Notes: generated from the letters alone by a model not told the origin. A stretch of DNA of 64,000 nucleotides from Candidatus Pristimantibacillus lignocellulolyticus (GCA_023639215.1 CP097899.1:1581001-1645000); one strand, 5' to 3'. Positions 1 through 9,658 are shown, numbered from the stretch's first letter. A program made the numbers and translations.

Positions 1-1497
1 ACTATCGCCTTGACTTAACTTATCGCCTTTGCTTACACCAATAGATTTAAGATGACCGTACAATGTTTTGTAGCCATTCTGATGATCGATAATTATTGTG
101 TTTCCGTAACCGTTCTTCGTTCCTACAAATTCAACGATACCTGCATCAGCAGCTTTTATGTTCTTATCGCCTGTAAGATCGATTCCTTTATGGGTTCTAC
201 CCCATCGTGAACCATATTTACTAGAAAGGCGAGAATTAGATACTGGATATGCAAATTGACCAGAACCTATACCTGCAATAACCATTGTTCCTTTTTCAAT
301 AATAGTAGGAACTGCTTCGACAATAACTTCCTTAGATATTAATTCTTCTGTAAGAATATATCCATTCTCTTTGTAAATACTATACGTTAACTTTTGCGAA
401 CCTACTGATCCGGTTTGAATCGTTTTCGTTTCGCCTTCACGGATTTCATCATTCTTTACATATTGAATAGGAATAGCAATTTCTTCAATCTCTACCGTTT
501 CTTCAGTAGATTTCACTGTAATCTCCGGCATACGAACCGTTAAGTCTAGCTCATCGCCTGCAGTGATTTTGTCACCTACAATAGATGGGTTATTCTCATA
601 AATTACTTGTTCTGAGATTCCAAATTTAAAAGCAATACATCCCACACAGTCGCCCTTTTGCACAATATATTTCGTTGGCTTCGTGCTACCATCAACAATA
701 GTAGAATATAAAGCTTCTTCATCTAATATTTTGGCTGGATCTGTATTTACATTCTCGACATCAACCGCTTCAACAAAGCCAATTTCAGTAACGACTGTCG
801 AAGGTTCATCAGAATCTTCTTTCGCTGTCTCGTCTTTTTTTGCATCATTAGCATTAAAAGATAACGATTCAATTGTTCTAGTCGTTGACGCCGCACTAGC
901 TAGTGAAGGAGCGTATTCGCTTTGTAATCTACTTAAAATATTTACTGCTGCTGCTTCATCCTTGACGATACCTAATGTCTTTCCGTCAACTACAACAGCT
1001 ACACCAACAGCATGTGATGTAAATGATTGTTCAAGTGCACTAAGTGTTGCATCAGTTTCTGCATACAATTTAAAAGCTGTTTCACTTTCATATGTAAGCT
1101 CGCCTGTTTCTAGTACCATATTAATTCCTGGATTATTATTCGCTAATTCTAATTGTTCATCTGCAATTAATTTTTCTACTAAATCTTTAGAATCTACTGA
1201 ACCTATTATCGTTCCATTTTGATAAACATGAAAAATTTCAAAAGTATTATTAGCTCTGTATTCATTATATTGTTGAACGCCTATAACGCCCGCAGTTGTT
1301 AGTAGTATGATGGCTCCACCTATAAGAAGGGTGGTTTTTTTACGCCAAAGTGGTGTTGTTGGTATCACTGCATCGGTCTGTATATCTGGTTCAGCGTTTA
1401 CTGCTTTAGAGTCTACTGGTCGAATCTTACTCACTAGCTTGTCTACTAATTTCGTAACTGATTCTTTCATACGACTCATGTCCCCGAATCCGGCCAT
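1..1497 (-). CDS. LysM-G5-M23 membrane-anchored murein peptidase (3' end outside window)
   Basis: Partial gene: 499 codons are visible and the C-terminus lies beyond base 1. After a short cytosolic segment there is one membrane segment (about residues 55-75), a long extracytoplasmic region, a LysM-like stretch (IVQKGDCVGCIAFKFG), a G5-like region rich in TVKSTEETVEIEE, and an M23 (LytM) peptidase domain. The zinc-ligand motif HKGID is near residue 436 and YGHL follows. The family cleaves peptide cross-links in peptidoglycan; LysM and G5 would hold it to the wall. The ATG at 1497 has a good Shine-Dalgarno sequence (AAAAGGAG) just upstream. It lies downstream of the small membrane protein at 1637-2224, 139 bases away. 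Family assignment is secure; the physiological role is not known from sequence. Confidence 0.88.
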   Translation of the reverse strand, partial: MAGFGDMSRMKESVTKLVDKLVSKIRPVDSKAVNAEPDIQTDAVIPTTPLWRKKTTLLIGGAIILLTTAGVIGVQQYNEYRANNTFEIFHVYQNGTIIGSVDSKDLVEKLIADEQLELANNNPGINMVLETGELTYESETAFKLYAETDATLSALEQSFTSHAVGVAVVVDGKTLGIVKDEAAAVNILSRLQSEYAPSLASAASTTRTIESLSFNANDAKKDETAKEDSDEPSTVVTEIGFVEAVDVENVNTDPAKILDEEALYSTIVDGSTKPTKYIVQKGDCVGCIAFKFGISEQVIYENNPSIVGDKITAGDELDLTVRMPEITVKSTEETVEIEEIAIPIQYVKNDEIREGETKTIQTGSVGSQKLTYSIYKENGYILTEELISKEVIVEAVPTIIEKGTMVIAGIGSGQFAYPVSNSRLSSKYGSRWGRTHKGIDLTGDKNIKAADAGIVEFVGTKNGYGNTIIIDHQNGYKTLYGHLKSIGVSKGDKLSQGDS

Positions 1498-1636
1498 GAT
1501 ATTCTCCTTTTAGCACTTTTGCTATTATTAAAGTATCCTCACAGAAAAAAAGACAAACGCTCCTGATAGGATCATCCGCCTTTAACTTTAACATAGGGTT
1601 AACAAATCGAGCAACCTTTGGGGGTTTTTAGGTACA

Positions 1637-2224
1637 TTAATATTTCTTAAGAATTATCATTAACTCTTCATATTCCGCATCGTTTAAGTGCTGCGCCATA
1701 ATTTGTTGGATGTCAATTAACTCTTGATCAGTTAATCCATCTTCTAGATATGTTGAGAATGTTTGCCAAGAATCTGCTGGTAATTTCGTCATTAACAGCT
1801 CTAGCATTCTATCTTTATCTTCCACTGAAACGGTATCTTTGGCAGCTGCAATCTCCTCTGGAGTCATCGCTACTTCCGTATCATCAACTTCAATAGGCGC
1901 TAATACCTCTTGAGCTTCATCGTCAGGTTCAGTATTAAGATCACTCGGTATTTGTTCCTTATTTGTGTCTGGTTGCTCTGTGGGCTGCGGAGTGTCTACT
2001 ACAACTTCTTTGTCTTTGCTTAATGTATCTACTTCACTTCCCCACAGCACGCCCCACACACCGGACATAGCCATCGGAGGAATTTCTATAGGAATCTCGT
2101 ATTGCTTCAAAATAGATTCTACATAACTAGTTATAATATAACCCGTCGTCCATATGGATAGCATACACACAATTAATACTACCGAAATTGCTTTACCCAC
2201 CCACATTAAAACCTTCAATACCAT
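1637..2224 (-). CDS. Small single-pass membrane protein of unknown function
   Basis: 195 residues, not recognised as a named family. An N-terminal hydrophobic segment (about residues 5-30) is followed by an acidic, Pro/Thr/Glu-rich linker (about 60-120) and a helical C-terminal domain of about 65 residues (KDTVSVEDKDRMLELL onward, ending LMIILKKY). The ATG at 2224 is chosen because GGAGTG lies seven bases upstream; a GTG at 2242 would extend the frame by six codons but would overlap that ribosome site. It sits between purA and the M23 peptidase, all on the minus strand, but strong terminator-like and repeat DNA separates it from purA. The layout suggests a membrane-tethered protein with a helical interaction domain. 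No function is claimed. Confidence 0.72.
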   Translation of the reverse strand: MVLKVLMWVGKAISVVLIVCMLSIWTTGYIITSYVESILKQYEIPIEIPPMAMSGVWGVLWGSEVDTLSKDKEVVVDTPQPTEQPDTNKEQIPSDLNTEPDDEAQEVLAPIEVDDTEVAMTPEEIAAAKDTVSVEDKDRMLELLMTKLPADSWQTFSTYLEDGLTDQELIDIQQIMAQHLNDAEYEELMIILKKY

Positions 2225-2379
2225 ATCACTCACTCCTACCACTCTTCATAGTCTCTATCATTATGGACAGAAAGGGTAGGACTCATTCTCTTAGAAAATA
2301 GTTATTTCCTAAATTTGTATAAATTTTCTCTCACAGTTCATGAAGTCATATAGACTTTAAGTTGCCTAGCAAGGATGAT

Positions 2380-2490
2380 TCAAGGGCTGTGGGTTGCGCT
2401 ACGAGAACAATCCTTGTTCCAATCGCTATCCAATCGCCGTTGGGCTCCGATTTATTGTAATAAACAATAGCGGTATAAATCCGAGAACAA
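2380..2490. other. Unexplained structured intergenic segment
   Basis: The stretch 2243-2489 contains no gene. It holds several nested inverted repeats without an obvious T-run: GAACAA-TCC-TTGTTC at 2405-2419, CGCTAT pairing with a later ATAGCG, and TTTATT-GT-AATAAA. It would lie upstream of the minus-strand membrane protein gene, so it could be its leader, or a decayed palindromic element. Confidence 0.35.
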
Positions 2491-2535
2491 AAAAAGACTC
2501 AATTATGAGCGAGAATCGCTCACAATTGAGTCTTT
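2486..2535 (-). terminator. Terminator downstream of purA
   Basis: The arms AAAGACTCAATT and AATTGAGTCTTT, with inner arms TGAGCGA/TCGCTCA, form a long stem at 2493-2535. Read on the minus strand it is followed by a run of T (the A-run at 2490-2495), so it should end transcripts coming from purA after the family B element. Confidence 0.8.
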
Positions 2536-2647
2536 AATCTATATTTTCATCAGTAAACTTGTGAGTATCACGAAGTGATCACAAGTACCCTCACCGAACT
2601 TTCTAGCAGCCTCATCTAGGCATACTCACAAAGAGGGCATCCTCGAG

Positions 2648-2802
2648 GATCCGCTTGTCAGCACCGAGAAGATGACATGAAGCTAGTGAAGCGAAGCGCG
2701 GAATGTACGTTATTGGTACATGAGCACTGGAGCGAGCGATGAATGACATATTCGAAGTCGAATAACCTTCGTTAGCTTACTCATCGTGATCACAAGCGGA
2801 TC
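2648..2802. repeat. Family B palindromic element, copy B1
   Basis: 155 bp element directly after the purA stop. Its ends are perfect 11-bp inverted repeats (GATCCGCTTGT at 2648-2658, its complement at 2792-2802). Inside are a GTAC hairpin (TGTAC/GTACA, 2704-2720) and the conserved word GAAGATGACATGAAGCTAGT shared with copies B2 and B3. It carries no credible gene. Confidence 0.85.
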
Positions 2803-2806
2803 ACTC

Positions 2807-4090
2807 TTAGTAGATTGGTAGTACTTGGTTCGTTTGCTCTCTATTACGACCCACAGAGAAGATCGCAATTGGAATTCCTGTAAGTTCAGCAACACGATTA
2901 ACATAAGCTAACGTATTAGCTGGAAGATCTTCAAGACGTTTTACGTTAGTAATATCTTCAGACCAACCTGGTAACTCTTCATATACCGCTTCACATTCAC
3001 TTACAGCTTTCAAGCTTGCAGGGTAGTGATGAATGATTTCTCCGCGATATTTGTAACCCGTACAGATCTTAACAGTATCAAGACCAGAGAGTACGTCTAA
3101 AGAGTTTAGAGAAAGACCTGTAATACCACTTACACGACGAGCATGACGAATAACAACCGTATCGAACCAACCTACACGACGAGGACGGCCAGTAACTGTT
3201 CCGTACTCATGACCTCTATCACGGATCAATTGACCAATTTCATTATCTTGCTCCGTAGGGAACGGACCGTCACCAACACGAGTTGTGTATGCTTTTGCAA
3301 CACCGATAACTTGTTGAATGCGAGATGGACCTACGCCAGAACCGATACACACACCACCAGCAGATGGGTTTGAAGAAGTAACATACGGATAAGTTCCTTG
3401 ATCGATGTCAAGCATAACGCCTTGCGCACCTTCAAATAGTACTTTTTTATCTGCATCAATAGCATCATTTAAGATAACAGACGTATCAGTCACGTAAGGA
3501 CGAAGTACTTCTGCATATTCAAGATACTCTTTAATAATTTGTTCTGCATCAACTTTTGTTGAACCATATACTTGCTCAATCACTTGATTTTTCTCAATGA
3601 CGATCGCACGTACACGAGCAGAGAATTCTTCTGCATCCATAAGGTCAGCAATACGAATACCGCTACGAGAAGCTTTATCCATATAACAAGGGCCGATTCC
3701 TTTACGAGTCGTACCGATTTTATTATCACCTTTACGATCTTCTTCAAGACCATCAAGAATAAGATGGTAAGGCATAATAACGTGTGCACGATCACTAATA
3801 ACAAGATTCTCTGTAGAGAAGCCATTGTCGTGAATATAATTAATTTCAGTAATTAATGCTTCAGGATTAATTACCATACCATTTCCGATTACACATGTTT
3901 TATTGGCATTAAAGATACCAGAAGGTATCATTGTCAGCTTATATTTTTTATTATCAATAAGGATCGTGTGGCCAGCATTGTTACCACCTTGGTAACGCGC
4001 TACTACGTCCGCACCTTCCGCAAGAAAATCGGTAATTTTACCTTTCCCTTCATCTCCCCATTGCGTACCAACAACAACTACTGTTGACAT
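2807..4090 (-). CDS. purA: Adenylosuccinate synthetase
   Basis: 427 residues, the normal family length. It catalyses GTP-dependent joining of IMP and aspartate, the first committed step from IMP to AMP, in the cytosol. The N-terminus starts MSTVVVVGTQWGDEGKGK, containing the IMP/GTP-binding GDEGKGK loop at residues 12-18; NNAGHT follows, with the GTP-binding region toward the C-terminus. The ATG at 4090 is used because GGAGG lies seven bases upstream; the frame remains open to 4153 but the extra 21 residues are not part of the family. It follows dnaB, as in other Bacillales, but a terminator at 4198-4238 separates them, so purA probably has its own promoter in 4091-4200. Confidence 0.98.
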   Translation of the reverse strand: MSTVVVVGTQWGDEGKGKITDFLAEGADVVARYQGGNNAGHTILIDNKKYKLTMIPSGIFNANKTCVIGNGMVINPEALITEINYIHDNGFSTENLVISDRAHVIMPYHLILDGLEEDRKGDNKIGTTRKGIGPCYMDKASRSGIRIADLMDAEEFSARVRAIVIEKNQVIEQVYGSTKVDAEQIIKEYLEYAEVLRPYVTDTSVILNDAIDADKKVLFEGAQGVMLDIDQGTYPYVTSSNPSAGGVCIGSGVGPSRIQQVIGVAKAYTTRVGDGPFPTEQDNEIGQLIRDRGHEYGTVTGRPRRVGWFDTVVIRHARRVSGITGLSLNSLDVLSGLDTVKICTGYKYRGEIIHHYPASLKAVSECEAVYEELPGWSEDITNVKRLEDLPANTLAYVNRVAELTGIPIAIFSVGRNREQTNQVLPIY

Positions 4091-4197
4091 AGCCATACCT
4101 CCACTCGATGTATCCACATCGATAATTTTTGTCACTTTAAAAGATACCGTCAAAGGACAGCATTAATATTTTACCAATCCAACTAGCAAAAGTCAAA

Positions 4198-4238
4198 CAA
4201 AAAACGAACGATTATATGGTTGTACATATAATCGTTCG
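4198..4238 (-). terminator. Terminator of dnaB
   Basis: Arms CGAACGATTATATG and CATATAATCGTTCG (4205-4238) form a 14-bp stem. On the minus strand it is followed by a T-run (A-run at 4198-4204). It begins just after the dnaB stop codon. Confidence 0.92.
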
Positions 4239-4242
4239 GATA

Positions 4243-5604
4243 TTATGAAGCTTGTGATGGATCCTGATGATTTCTATCTAAGTTCACGAATTTATTGAAG
4301 TTTTTGAGGAATACGAGTTCAACTGTCCCAACGGGTCCGTTACGTTGTTTGGCGATGATAATCTCGATAATATTTTTCTTCTCAGACTCTTTATCGTAGT
4401 AATCATCACGATATAAGAAAGAGACGATATCCGCATCTTGCTCAATAGAACCCGATTCACGAAGATCCGACATCATTGGACGTTTGTCTTGACGTTGCTC
4501 AACACCACGACTAAGCTGCGATAGTGCAATAACAGGTACTTCAAGTTCACGTGCGATTTGTTTCAACGTACGAGAAATTTCAGATACTTCCTGTTGACGG
4601 TTTTCTCCAGCTTTTCCGCGACCTGATATTAGTTGCAAGTAGTCAATCAGAATCATACCAAGTCCCTTTTCCTTCTTCAAACGACGGCATTTTGCGCGTA
4701 TATCTGCAACTGTAATACCAGGAGTATCATCGATAAAAATTTCTGCTTCGGATAATGCTCCAATAGCCATAGTAAGCTTCTCCCAATCATCGGGTTCCAA
4801 ATTACCTGTACGCATACGAGTTGCATCGACATTAGCTTCCGCACAGATCATACGTTGGACAAGCTGTGCAGCTGACATCTCCAGACTGAATATAGCGACG
4901 GTCTCTTTGGCACGCACGCCAACATTTTGCGCAATATTTAAGGCAAATGCTGTTTTACCAACGGAAGGACGTGCTGCTACGATAATTAAGTCACTACGCT
5001 GGAATCCTGCTGTCATCCGATCAAGATCAACGAAACCAGATGGAATACCTGAAGTTCCCCCGCGGTTAGCGTAAAGGAATTCTACCTTCTCGAAAACTTC
5101 CATCAACACATCGCGTATAGAAATAAATCCGCTACTTGAGCGACGATTCGAAATCTCAAGAATCTTTTTCTCTGCATCACTAAGCATACTTGTTATATCT
5201 TCAGCATTGGCATAGCCATCAGAAACGATGTTCGTTGCAGTACGAATTAAGCGACGTAACATCGACTTTTCTTCAACGATTTGTGCATAATATTCTACGT
5301 TTGCCGCTGTAGGTACCGAATTGGCAAGTTTGGCAAGATAACTTACGCCGCCCACTTCTTCTAACATACCTTTGTCCTGCAATTGTGCTGTTAACGTCAC
5401 GAGGTCAATCGGCTGATTGTTCTCGCCAAGCTCAATCATAGCTTCAAAGATCAGTTGATGGGCGCTACTATAGAAATCTTCACTCTTTACGCGTTCCAGC
5501 GCTGTAATTAAAGCTTCTGCTTGTAATAATGCCGCTCCAATAACAGCCTGTTCTGCCTCCATATTTTGCGGAGGTACGCGGTCAAATAATGGTTCTGAAT
5601 TCAT
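4243..5604 (-). CDS. dnaB: Replicative DNA helicase (DnaB family, called DnaC in Bacillus subtilis)
   Basis: 453 residues. It is the hexameric 5'-3' helicase that unwinds DNA at the replication fork and recruits primase. The N-terminal domain starts PPQNMEAEQAVIGAALL; the RecA-like domain has a Walker A loop ARPSVGKTAF at about 211-220, a Walker B region MILIDYLQLI and the family motif LSQLSRGVEQR. It follows rplI in the conserved gdpP-rplI-dnaB order. Here, however, 476 bases containing two repeat elements (A1 and B2) lie between rplI and dnaB, which may partly uncouple their expression. The ATG at 5604 has AAAGGA upstream. Confidence 0.98.
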   Translation of the reverse strand: MNSEPLFDRVPPQNMEAEQAVIGAALLQAEALITALERVKSEDFYSSAHQLIFEAMIELGENNQPIDLVTLTAQLQDKGMLEEVGGVSYLAKLANSVPTAANVEYYAQIVEEKSMLRRLIRTATNIVSDGYANAEDITSMLSDAEKKILEISNRRSSSGFISIRDVLMEVFEKVEFLYANRGGTSGIPSGFVDLDRMTAGFQRSDLIIVAARPSVGKTAFALNIAQNVGVRAKETVAIFSLEMSAAQLVQRMICAEANVDATRMRTGNLEPDDWEKLTMAIGALSEAEIFIDDTPGITVADIRAKCRRLKKEKGLGMILIDYLQLISGRGKAGENRQQEVSEISRTLKQIARELEVPVIALSQLSRGVEQRQDKRPMMSDLRESGSIEQDADIVSFLYRDDYYDKESEKKNIIEIIIAKQRNGPVGTVELVFLKNFNKFVNLDRNHQDPSQAS

Positions 5605-5626
5605 CTGCCCATTTCCTTTCTTCTTA

Positions 5627-5879
5627 GAGGTAGTTCAAAAAGCGGACTTTGATAACGTTGACTATGCTACGTAGTTTATTCGGCATCGAATATGGAGCGA
5701 ACTTGGAAGGTCTAGCATAAGCTTACGAGGTATGTTTCTTGCAGAAACATTGCAGGTACGCGTGTACCAATTACGTACACTTGCGTTTCCTCCTTCCTCA
5801 AGTAGCGCCTCATCTTCTTGGTTCTGAAATCCCACTTTTTGAACCTTCATTTTAAGAGGTAGTTCAAAAAGCGGACTTT
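5627..5879. repeat. Family A palindromic element, copy A1
   Basis: 253 bp element just upstream of the dnaB ribosome site. It opens with GTTCAAAAAGCGGACTTT and closes with an imperfect inverted copy ending CCCACTTTTTGAAC. After a short spacer the first arm appears again as a 24-bp exact direct repeat (5627-5650 and 5856-5879). It contains an internal GTGTAC/GTACAC hairpin near 5762-5780 and, relative to copy A2, an extra segment of about 45 bp with the palindrome TGTTTCT-TGC-AGAAACA. A 62-codon open frame across it is repeat sequence, not a gene. Confidence 0.85.
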
Positions 5880-5912
5880 ATGAGTATCCTATTTCAATAT
5901 AAGCTCAAAATG

Positions 5913-6073
5913 TTCGCTTGTCTCCCGCCAAGAAAATGACATGAAGTTAGGAAACGAAGCGCGGAATGTACGGTATTGGTACATGAGCACTGTAGGCTTC
6001 CGATGAATGCCATTTTCGCCGCCGAATATGCTACGTTAGCTTATCCGCGTGATCACAATCGGACATTTTGAGC
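5913..6073. repeat. Family B palindromic element, copy B2
   Basis: 161 bp element between the rplI stop and repeat A1. The outer arms (GCTCAAAATGTTCGCTTGT at the left; its near-complement at the right end) pair over about 19 positions with two mismatches. An inner stem, GAAAATGACAT (5932-5942) with ATGCCATTTTC (6007-6017), and a TGTAC/GTACA hairpin (5967-5983) are nested inside. Confidence 0.85.
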
Positions 6074-6080
6074 ATCCTTA

Positions 6081-6524
6081 TTATTCTTCTACGATTTGTA
6101 CTTTCATCGTTGCTTTAACATCTGCATGTAACTTAACAGGTACTTGAGTTACGCCAAGAGAACGAATCGGCTCATCTAATTCCATTTTACGTTTATCCAA
6201 TTTAATGCCAAGTGCTGCGATTGCATCAGCAATTTGTTTTGTTGTAATTGCGCCGAACAATTTGCCACCTTCACCAGCTTTAGCTTTTACTTGAATCGTT
6301 AATTCTTCAATTTTTTTACCTAAAGCGATCGCATCTTGTTTCTCTTGCTCTTTACGCTTTAGTTCAGATGCATGTTGCATATCTAATGTTTTCACATTAC
6401 CTGCTGAAGCAATTTTAACTAAATTTTTAGGCAATAGAAAATTACGTACATATCCTTCAGAAACATCTTTAACTTCACCTTTTTTACCTTGACCTTTAAC
6501 ATCTTGTAGAAAAATTACTTTCAT
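6081..6524 (-). CDS. rplI: 50S ribosomal protein L9
   Basis: 147 residues, standard length. L9 binds 23S rRNA at the base of the L1 stalk and helps maintain reading frame. The N-terminus MKVIFLQDVKGQGKKGEVK is the RNA-binding domain signature, followed by the long connecting helix and the C-terminal domain. The start overlaps the gdpP stop by four bases, so the two are translationally coupled. The next gene on the strand, dnaB, is separated by two repeat elements. Confidence 0.97.
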   Translation of the reverse strand: MKVIFLQDVKGQGKKGEVKDVSEGYVRNFLLPKNLVKIASAGNVKTLDMQHASELKRKEQEKQDAIALGKKIEELTIQVKAKAGEGGKLFGAITTKQIADAIAALGIKLDKRKMELDEPIRSLGVTQVPVKLHADVKATMKVQIVEE

Positions 6525-8500
6525 TCGAATAACCCCTCTTCATCCTCAATTTGTTTGAGTACTGTTTTTAACTTAGCTGCCACTTCATCAACAGTACCTT
6601 CTAGCTGTGCAGCGGCATTAGTTAGATGTCCACCGCCACCCATACGCTCCATAACAACCTGTACATTGATTTGTCCAAATGAACGGGCACTTACTGCTAT
6701 TAAACCATCAGGTCGTTCAGAAACGACGAATGAAGCATAAATATTAGACATATTCAGCAAAGTATCTGCTGATTGAGCAATTAATAATTGCGATTTTACA
6801 TGACCTTTTTCTACAACAGCTAGCGCAATATGTTCGTAAATGATCGTAGCATGCTTAATAATATCAGATTTATTAATATATCCATTCAAATCTTCTTGTA
6901 GCATTCGCTGGATCATCGATGAATCTGCGCCATTTCGACGTAGAAACGATGCCGCTTCAAATGTTCTGGCACCCGTTCTTAACGAAAAGCTTTTCGTATC
7001 AATCGTAATACCAGCTAATAACGAAGTTGCTTCGCGCACATCAAGCGAAATTCGATCGTGAATATATTGTAGCAGTTCAGTAACCAATTCACATGTTGAC
7101 GATGCGTATGGCTCTAAGTACATCAATGTAGCATGACTGAGAAACTCCTCACTACGTCGATGATGATCGATAACTGCTAACCGCTCTGTCATCGTTAGAA
7201 GCTTCGGTTCAGCGACCATCGATGCTTTATGCGTATCTACGACAATAGCTAACGTTGCCGGTGTCATTAAAGCGATCGCCTGCTCAGGTGTAATGAAGCG
7301 CTTTGCGATTTTCTCATCCTCACGCAAAAGCTCCATCATACGATCGATAGATGGATTATTACCTTCTAATACAATGTATGATTCTTTGCCAAGCATACGG
7401 GCAGCTTTCAATATTCCAACCGCTGCACCGATCGCATCCATATCAGGTATACGATGTCCCATAATGACAACATTGTAACTTTCCTTAATAAGATCGCGCA
7501 ATGTATGTGCCACAACACGTGCTCTTACTCTTGTACGTTTTTCTACTGCATTGGTTTTACCACCATAGAACGTTTGTCGTGTGCCAAACTTAACAGTTAC
7601 TTGGTCGCCACCACGACCTAATGCAATATCCAGACTTCGATGTGCCCATTGACCTAGCTCGAGAATATGATCAGCACCCGCTGCAAACCCAATACTAAGG
7701 GTCATTGGTATTTTCTGATCACTTGTCATTTCACGTACATCATCAAGAATATCAAACCGTGTTTGTTCAAGTATGCGTAGTGTCTTTTGATCGGTAATAA
7801 GAAGAAATCGATCTGAAGTTAATCGTTTTAAATACACTTCAAATTTTTGTGCCCAATCCGTTATTACGCCAGTCACTTTAGAAAGTAATACTGAACGCTG
7901 ATTATCATCAAGCCCTTGGGTTACCTCTTCCAAATTATCAATCATGACAACACCTAGAGATAATCGTTCCTCATCATACTTTTTATGTAGTGCCCATGTT
8001 TCCGTAATGTCTACGACGTAGACAATCCGATCCTTCTCACGGAAGGTGAGCCGGTACATATGTTGATGCAACATAATCTCAATTTTCCCTTCACGCTCTT
8101 TCAGTTGAGAAAGAGATTGTGAAAGAGAAGGGAATAACTTCGTTAACGATTCACCAACTAATGATTGTTCTTGCATAATTTGATTAATATAAGGATTATT
8201 CCACTCTACGATGTTGTCTTCATTATAAATAATAATACCAAAAGGTAACTCTTGAATAACATCCGTTCCGCCCTTCTTCAGGCGATAGGATAGCGTCTGA
8301 ATATACGCTTTAAATTCGTGGCGAAATGCACGCTCAGCAATATACATATAGACAGCTACACCTATAGATAACAGTAGTCCAATTGCTCCTGCTATCCACG
8401 AAAAGAAAGTTAGCATGACTGATAATAACAGCATAATAACGATGGAAATAATACTATGAAGACCGTGCCAACGTCTCGTTAAAAAATTCGGCATATACAT
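6521..8500 (-). CDS. gdpP: Cyclic-di-AMP phosphodiesterase
   Basis: 659 residues, full family length. Two N-terminal membrane segments (about residues 13-55) precede a PAS-like domain, a degenerate GGDEF domain (only LGRGGDQVTVKFG where an active site would be) and a DHH-DHHA1 phosphodiesterase module. The DHH catalytic sequence IDHHRR and the metal-binding GHRIPDMDAIGAA are intact, as is the DHHA1 motif GGGGHLTNAAA near the C-terminus. GdpP hydrolyses c-di-AMP, the second messenger that controls potassium and osmolyte uptake and wall homeostasis. It lies between the yybS-like gene and rplI, with a potassium transporter (ktrAB) immediately beyond. Confidence 0.96.
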   Translation of the reverse strand: MYMPNFLTRRWHGLHSIISIVIMLLLSVMLTFFSWIAGAIGLLLSIGVAVYMYIAERAFRHEFKAYIQTLSYRLKKGGTDVIQELPFGIIIYNEDNIVEWNNPYINQIMQEQSLVGESLTKLFPSLSQSLSQLKEREGKIEIMLHQHMYRLTFREKDRIVYVVDITETWALHKKYDEERLSLGVVMIDNLEEVTQGLDDNQRSVLLSKVTGVITDWAQKFEVYLKRLTSDRFLLITDQKTLRILEQTRFDILDDVREMTSDQKIPMTLSIGFAAGADHILELGQWAHRSLDIALGRGGDQVTVKFGTRQTFYGGKTNAVEKRTRVRARVVAHTLRDLIKESYNVVIMGHRIPDMDAIGAAVGILKAARMLGKESYIVLEGNNPSIDRMMELLREDEKIAKRFITPEQAIALMTPATLAIVVDTHKASMVAEPKLLTMTERLAVIDHHRRSEEFLSHATLMYLEPYASSTCELVTELLQYIHDRISLDVREATSLLAGITIDTKSFSLRTGARTFEAASFLRRNGADSSMIQRMLQEDLNGYINKSDIIKHATIIYEHIALAVVEKGHVKSQLLIAQSADTLLNMSNIYASFVVSERPDGLIAVSARSFGQINVQVVMERMGGGGHLTNAAAQLEGTVDEVAAKLKTVLKQIEDEEGLFE

Positions 8501-8514
8501 AATCGCTCCCGTGC

Positions 8515-9423
8515 CTATGTTTGCTTAGAAAAGTACTTTCTAAGTGGAAAAGCCGCGTCCAATATCCCGATAATACTGAAAAAAGGTAATACGAGGATAG
8601 GAATTGCTATTAAAATCGGAATGATTTTTGGCCAATTTCGATTATGTGCGAGATAGTAGAAAAAACCAACCGCTTGAATAGAGAATAAGAAACTTAACGC
8701 TGGCACAAGATTTGCAAGTGCTACCGCTAGAAACGAAGTATCCAACGGATCTACCATCATCTGAATAATATAGACAAGTAGGTAGATAAATAATATGGAA
8801 CGTGGTAAGCGCCAATCTTTAGCTGCTGGGAATGGCTGTACAACAACACCTTCCATTGCTGCTAATTTACGCGCAACAAAATGGGAGCAGACTACAATAC
8901 CCAGTGCGATAAGCAGAAGTATGAACGGAATCATGTCTAGAAACAATTTCACAAAATTCTCTGCGATTTCATTGTTCCAAGTAATCAGTAACGTTGCTCT
9001 TGAAGCCGCGTCATTCATCGATTCGATTAATGTTTTACGAAGATCACTTAACAAGGAAATTCCTAGTACATTTTCAATGATCAATAGTTCCAACATGAGA
9101 AGTACTAACATTATACCTGTCATTTTTGGGACAATCTTTGTTGAAGGTGTACCCTTCTTATATAAATGCCCCATATAAATACTTGGAATTAAAGCTAATA
9201 AACTTGTACTTAGAAATACAAATGGATCTATAATTACACATCCAACTACCATAATTACGATAACATGTACAGCAAAGGACTTTCTGTCCACTTGTGTATA
9301 AAGAAGTGTATATGGAACCAAGCTAAACAAAAGTGCTAGTACATTTAGACCCGGTACTACGATGAACAATGCCATTGCGAGAGCTAATAAGCTCCATAGT
9401 AACGGTTTTATACCTGTTTTCAA
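8515..9423 (-). CDS. YybS-like multi-pass membrane protein (DUF2232)
   Basis: About 302 residues with roughly eight hydrophobic segments, matching the DUF2232/YybS family that precedes gdpP in Bacillales. The molecular function is not established; its fold class resembles small integral membrane transport or energy-coupling components. I choose the TTG at 9423 (MKTGIKPLLW) because GAGG sits about seven bases upstream; a GTG at 9432 overlaps that ribosome site. It ends 14 bases before gdpP and is likely cotranscribed with it. Confidence 0.85.
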   Translation of the reverse strand: MKTGIKPLLWSLLALAMALFIVVPGLNVLALLFSLVPYTLLYTQVDRKSFAVHVIVIMVVGCVIIDPFVFLSTSLLALIPSIYMGHLYKKGTPSTKIVPKMTGIMLVLLMLELLIIENVLGISLLSDLRKTLIESMNDAASRATLLITWNNEIAENFVKLFLDMIPFILLLIALGIVVCSHFVARKLAAMEGVVVQPFPAAKDWRLPRSILFIYLLVYIIQMMVDPLDTSFLAVALANLVPALSFLFSIQAVGFFYYLAHNRNWPKIIPILIAIPILVLPFFSIIGILDAAFPLRKYFSKQT

Positions 9424-9658
9424 ACTTTTCACCTCAAGACGTAGAATCAGTGTTTGTAAGTTGCTCTAAACATCATTATATCATAAATTATATGTAGTAG
9501 TATTGATCTACATCTCCGTCTTCATTCGGCAAATTACGCATCTCTTACAAAAATTGAACTTAAATAATTCTCATAATAATATTTATGCTAGAATTTTATT
9601 GCATTTTCTTCAGTAGATGGACTATGATTCATCTTAGTTCTAATAAATAGGAAGTGAT

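Noticed and set aside
683..1222. 179-codon plus-strand frame
   Set aside because: It is antisense to the M23 peptidase gene, low in complexity (Ser/Ala/Thr-rich), without a ribosome site.
2710..2904. 64-codon frame overlapping the purA 3' end
   Set aside because: It runs out of frame through purA and repeat B1; purA is unambiguous in the other frame.
5662..5850. 62-codon open frame on the minus strand within repeat A1
   Set aside because: It is repeat sequence that recurs, diverged, at 25320-25505 and 42741-43067 in other contexts; no ribosome site and no family resemblance.
9433..9658. c-di-AMP (ydaO) riboswitch ahead of ktrA
   Set aside because: Known ktrAB genes often have one, but I find none of its conserved segments and the region is short.
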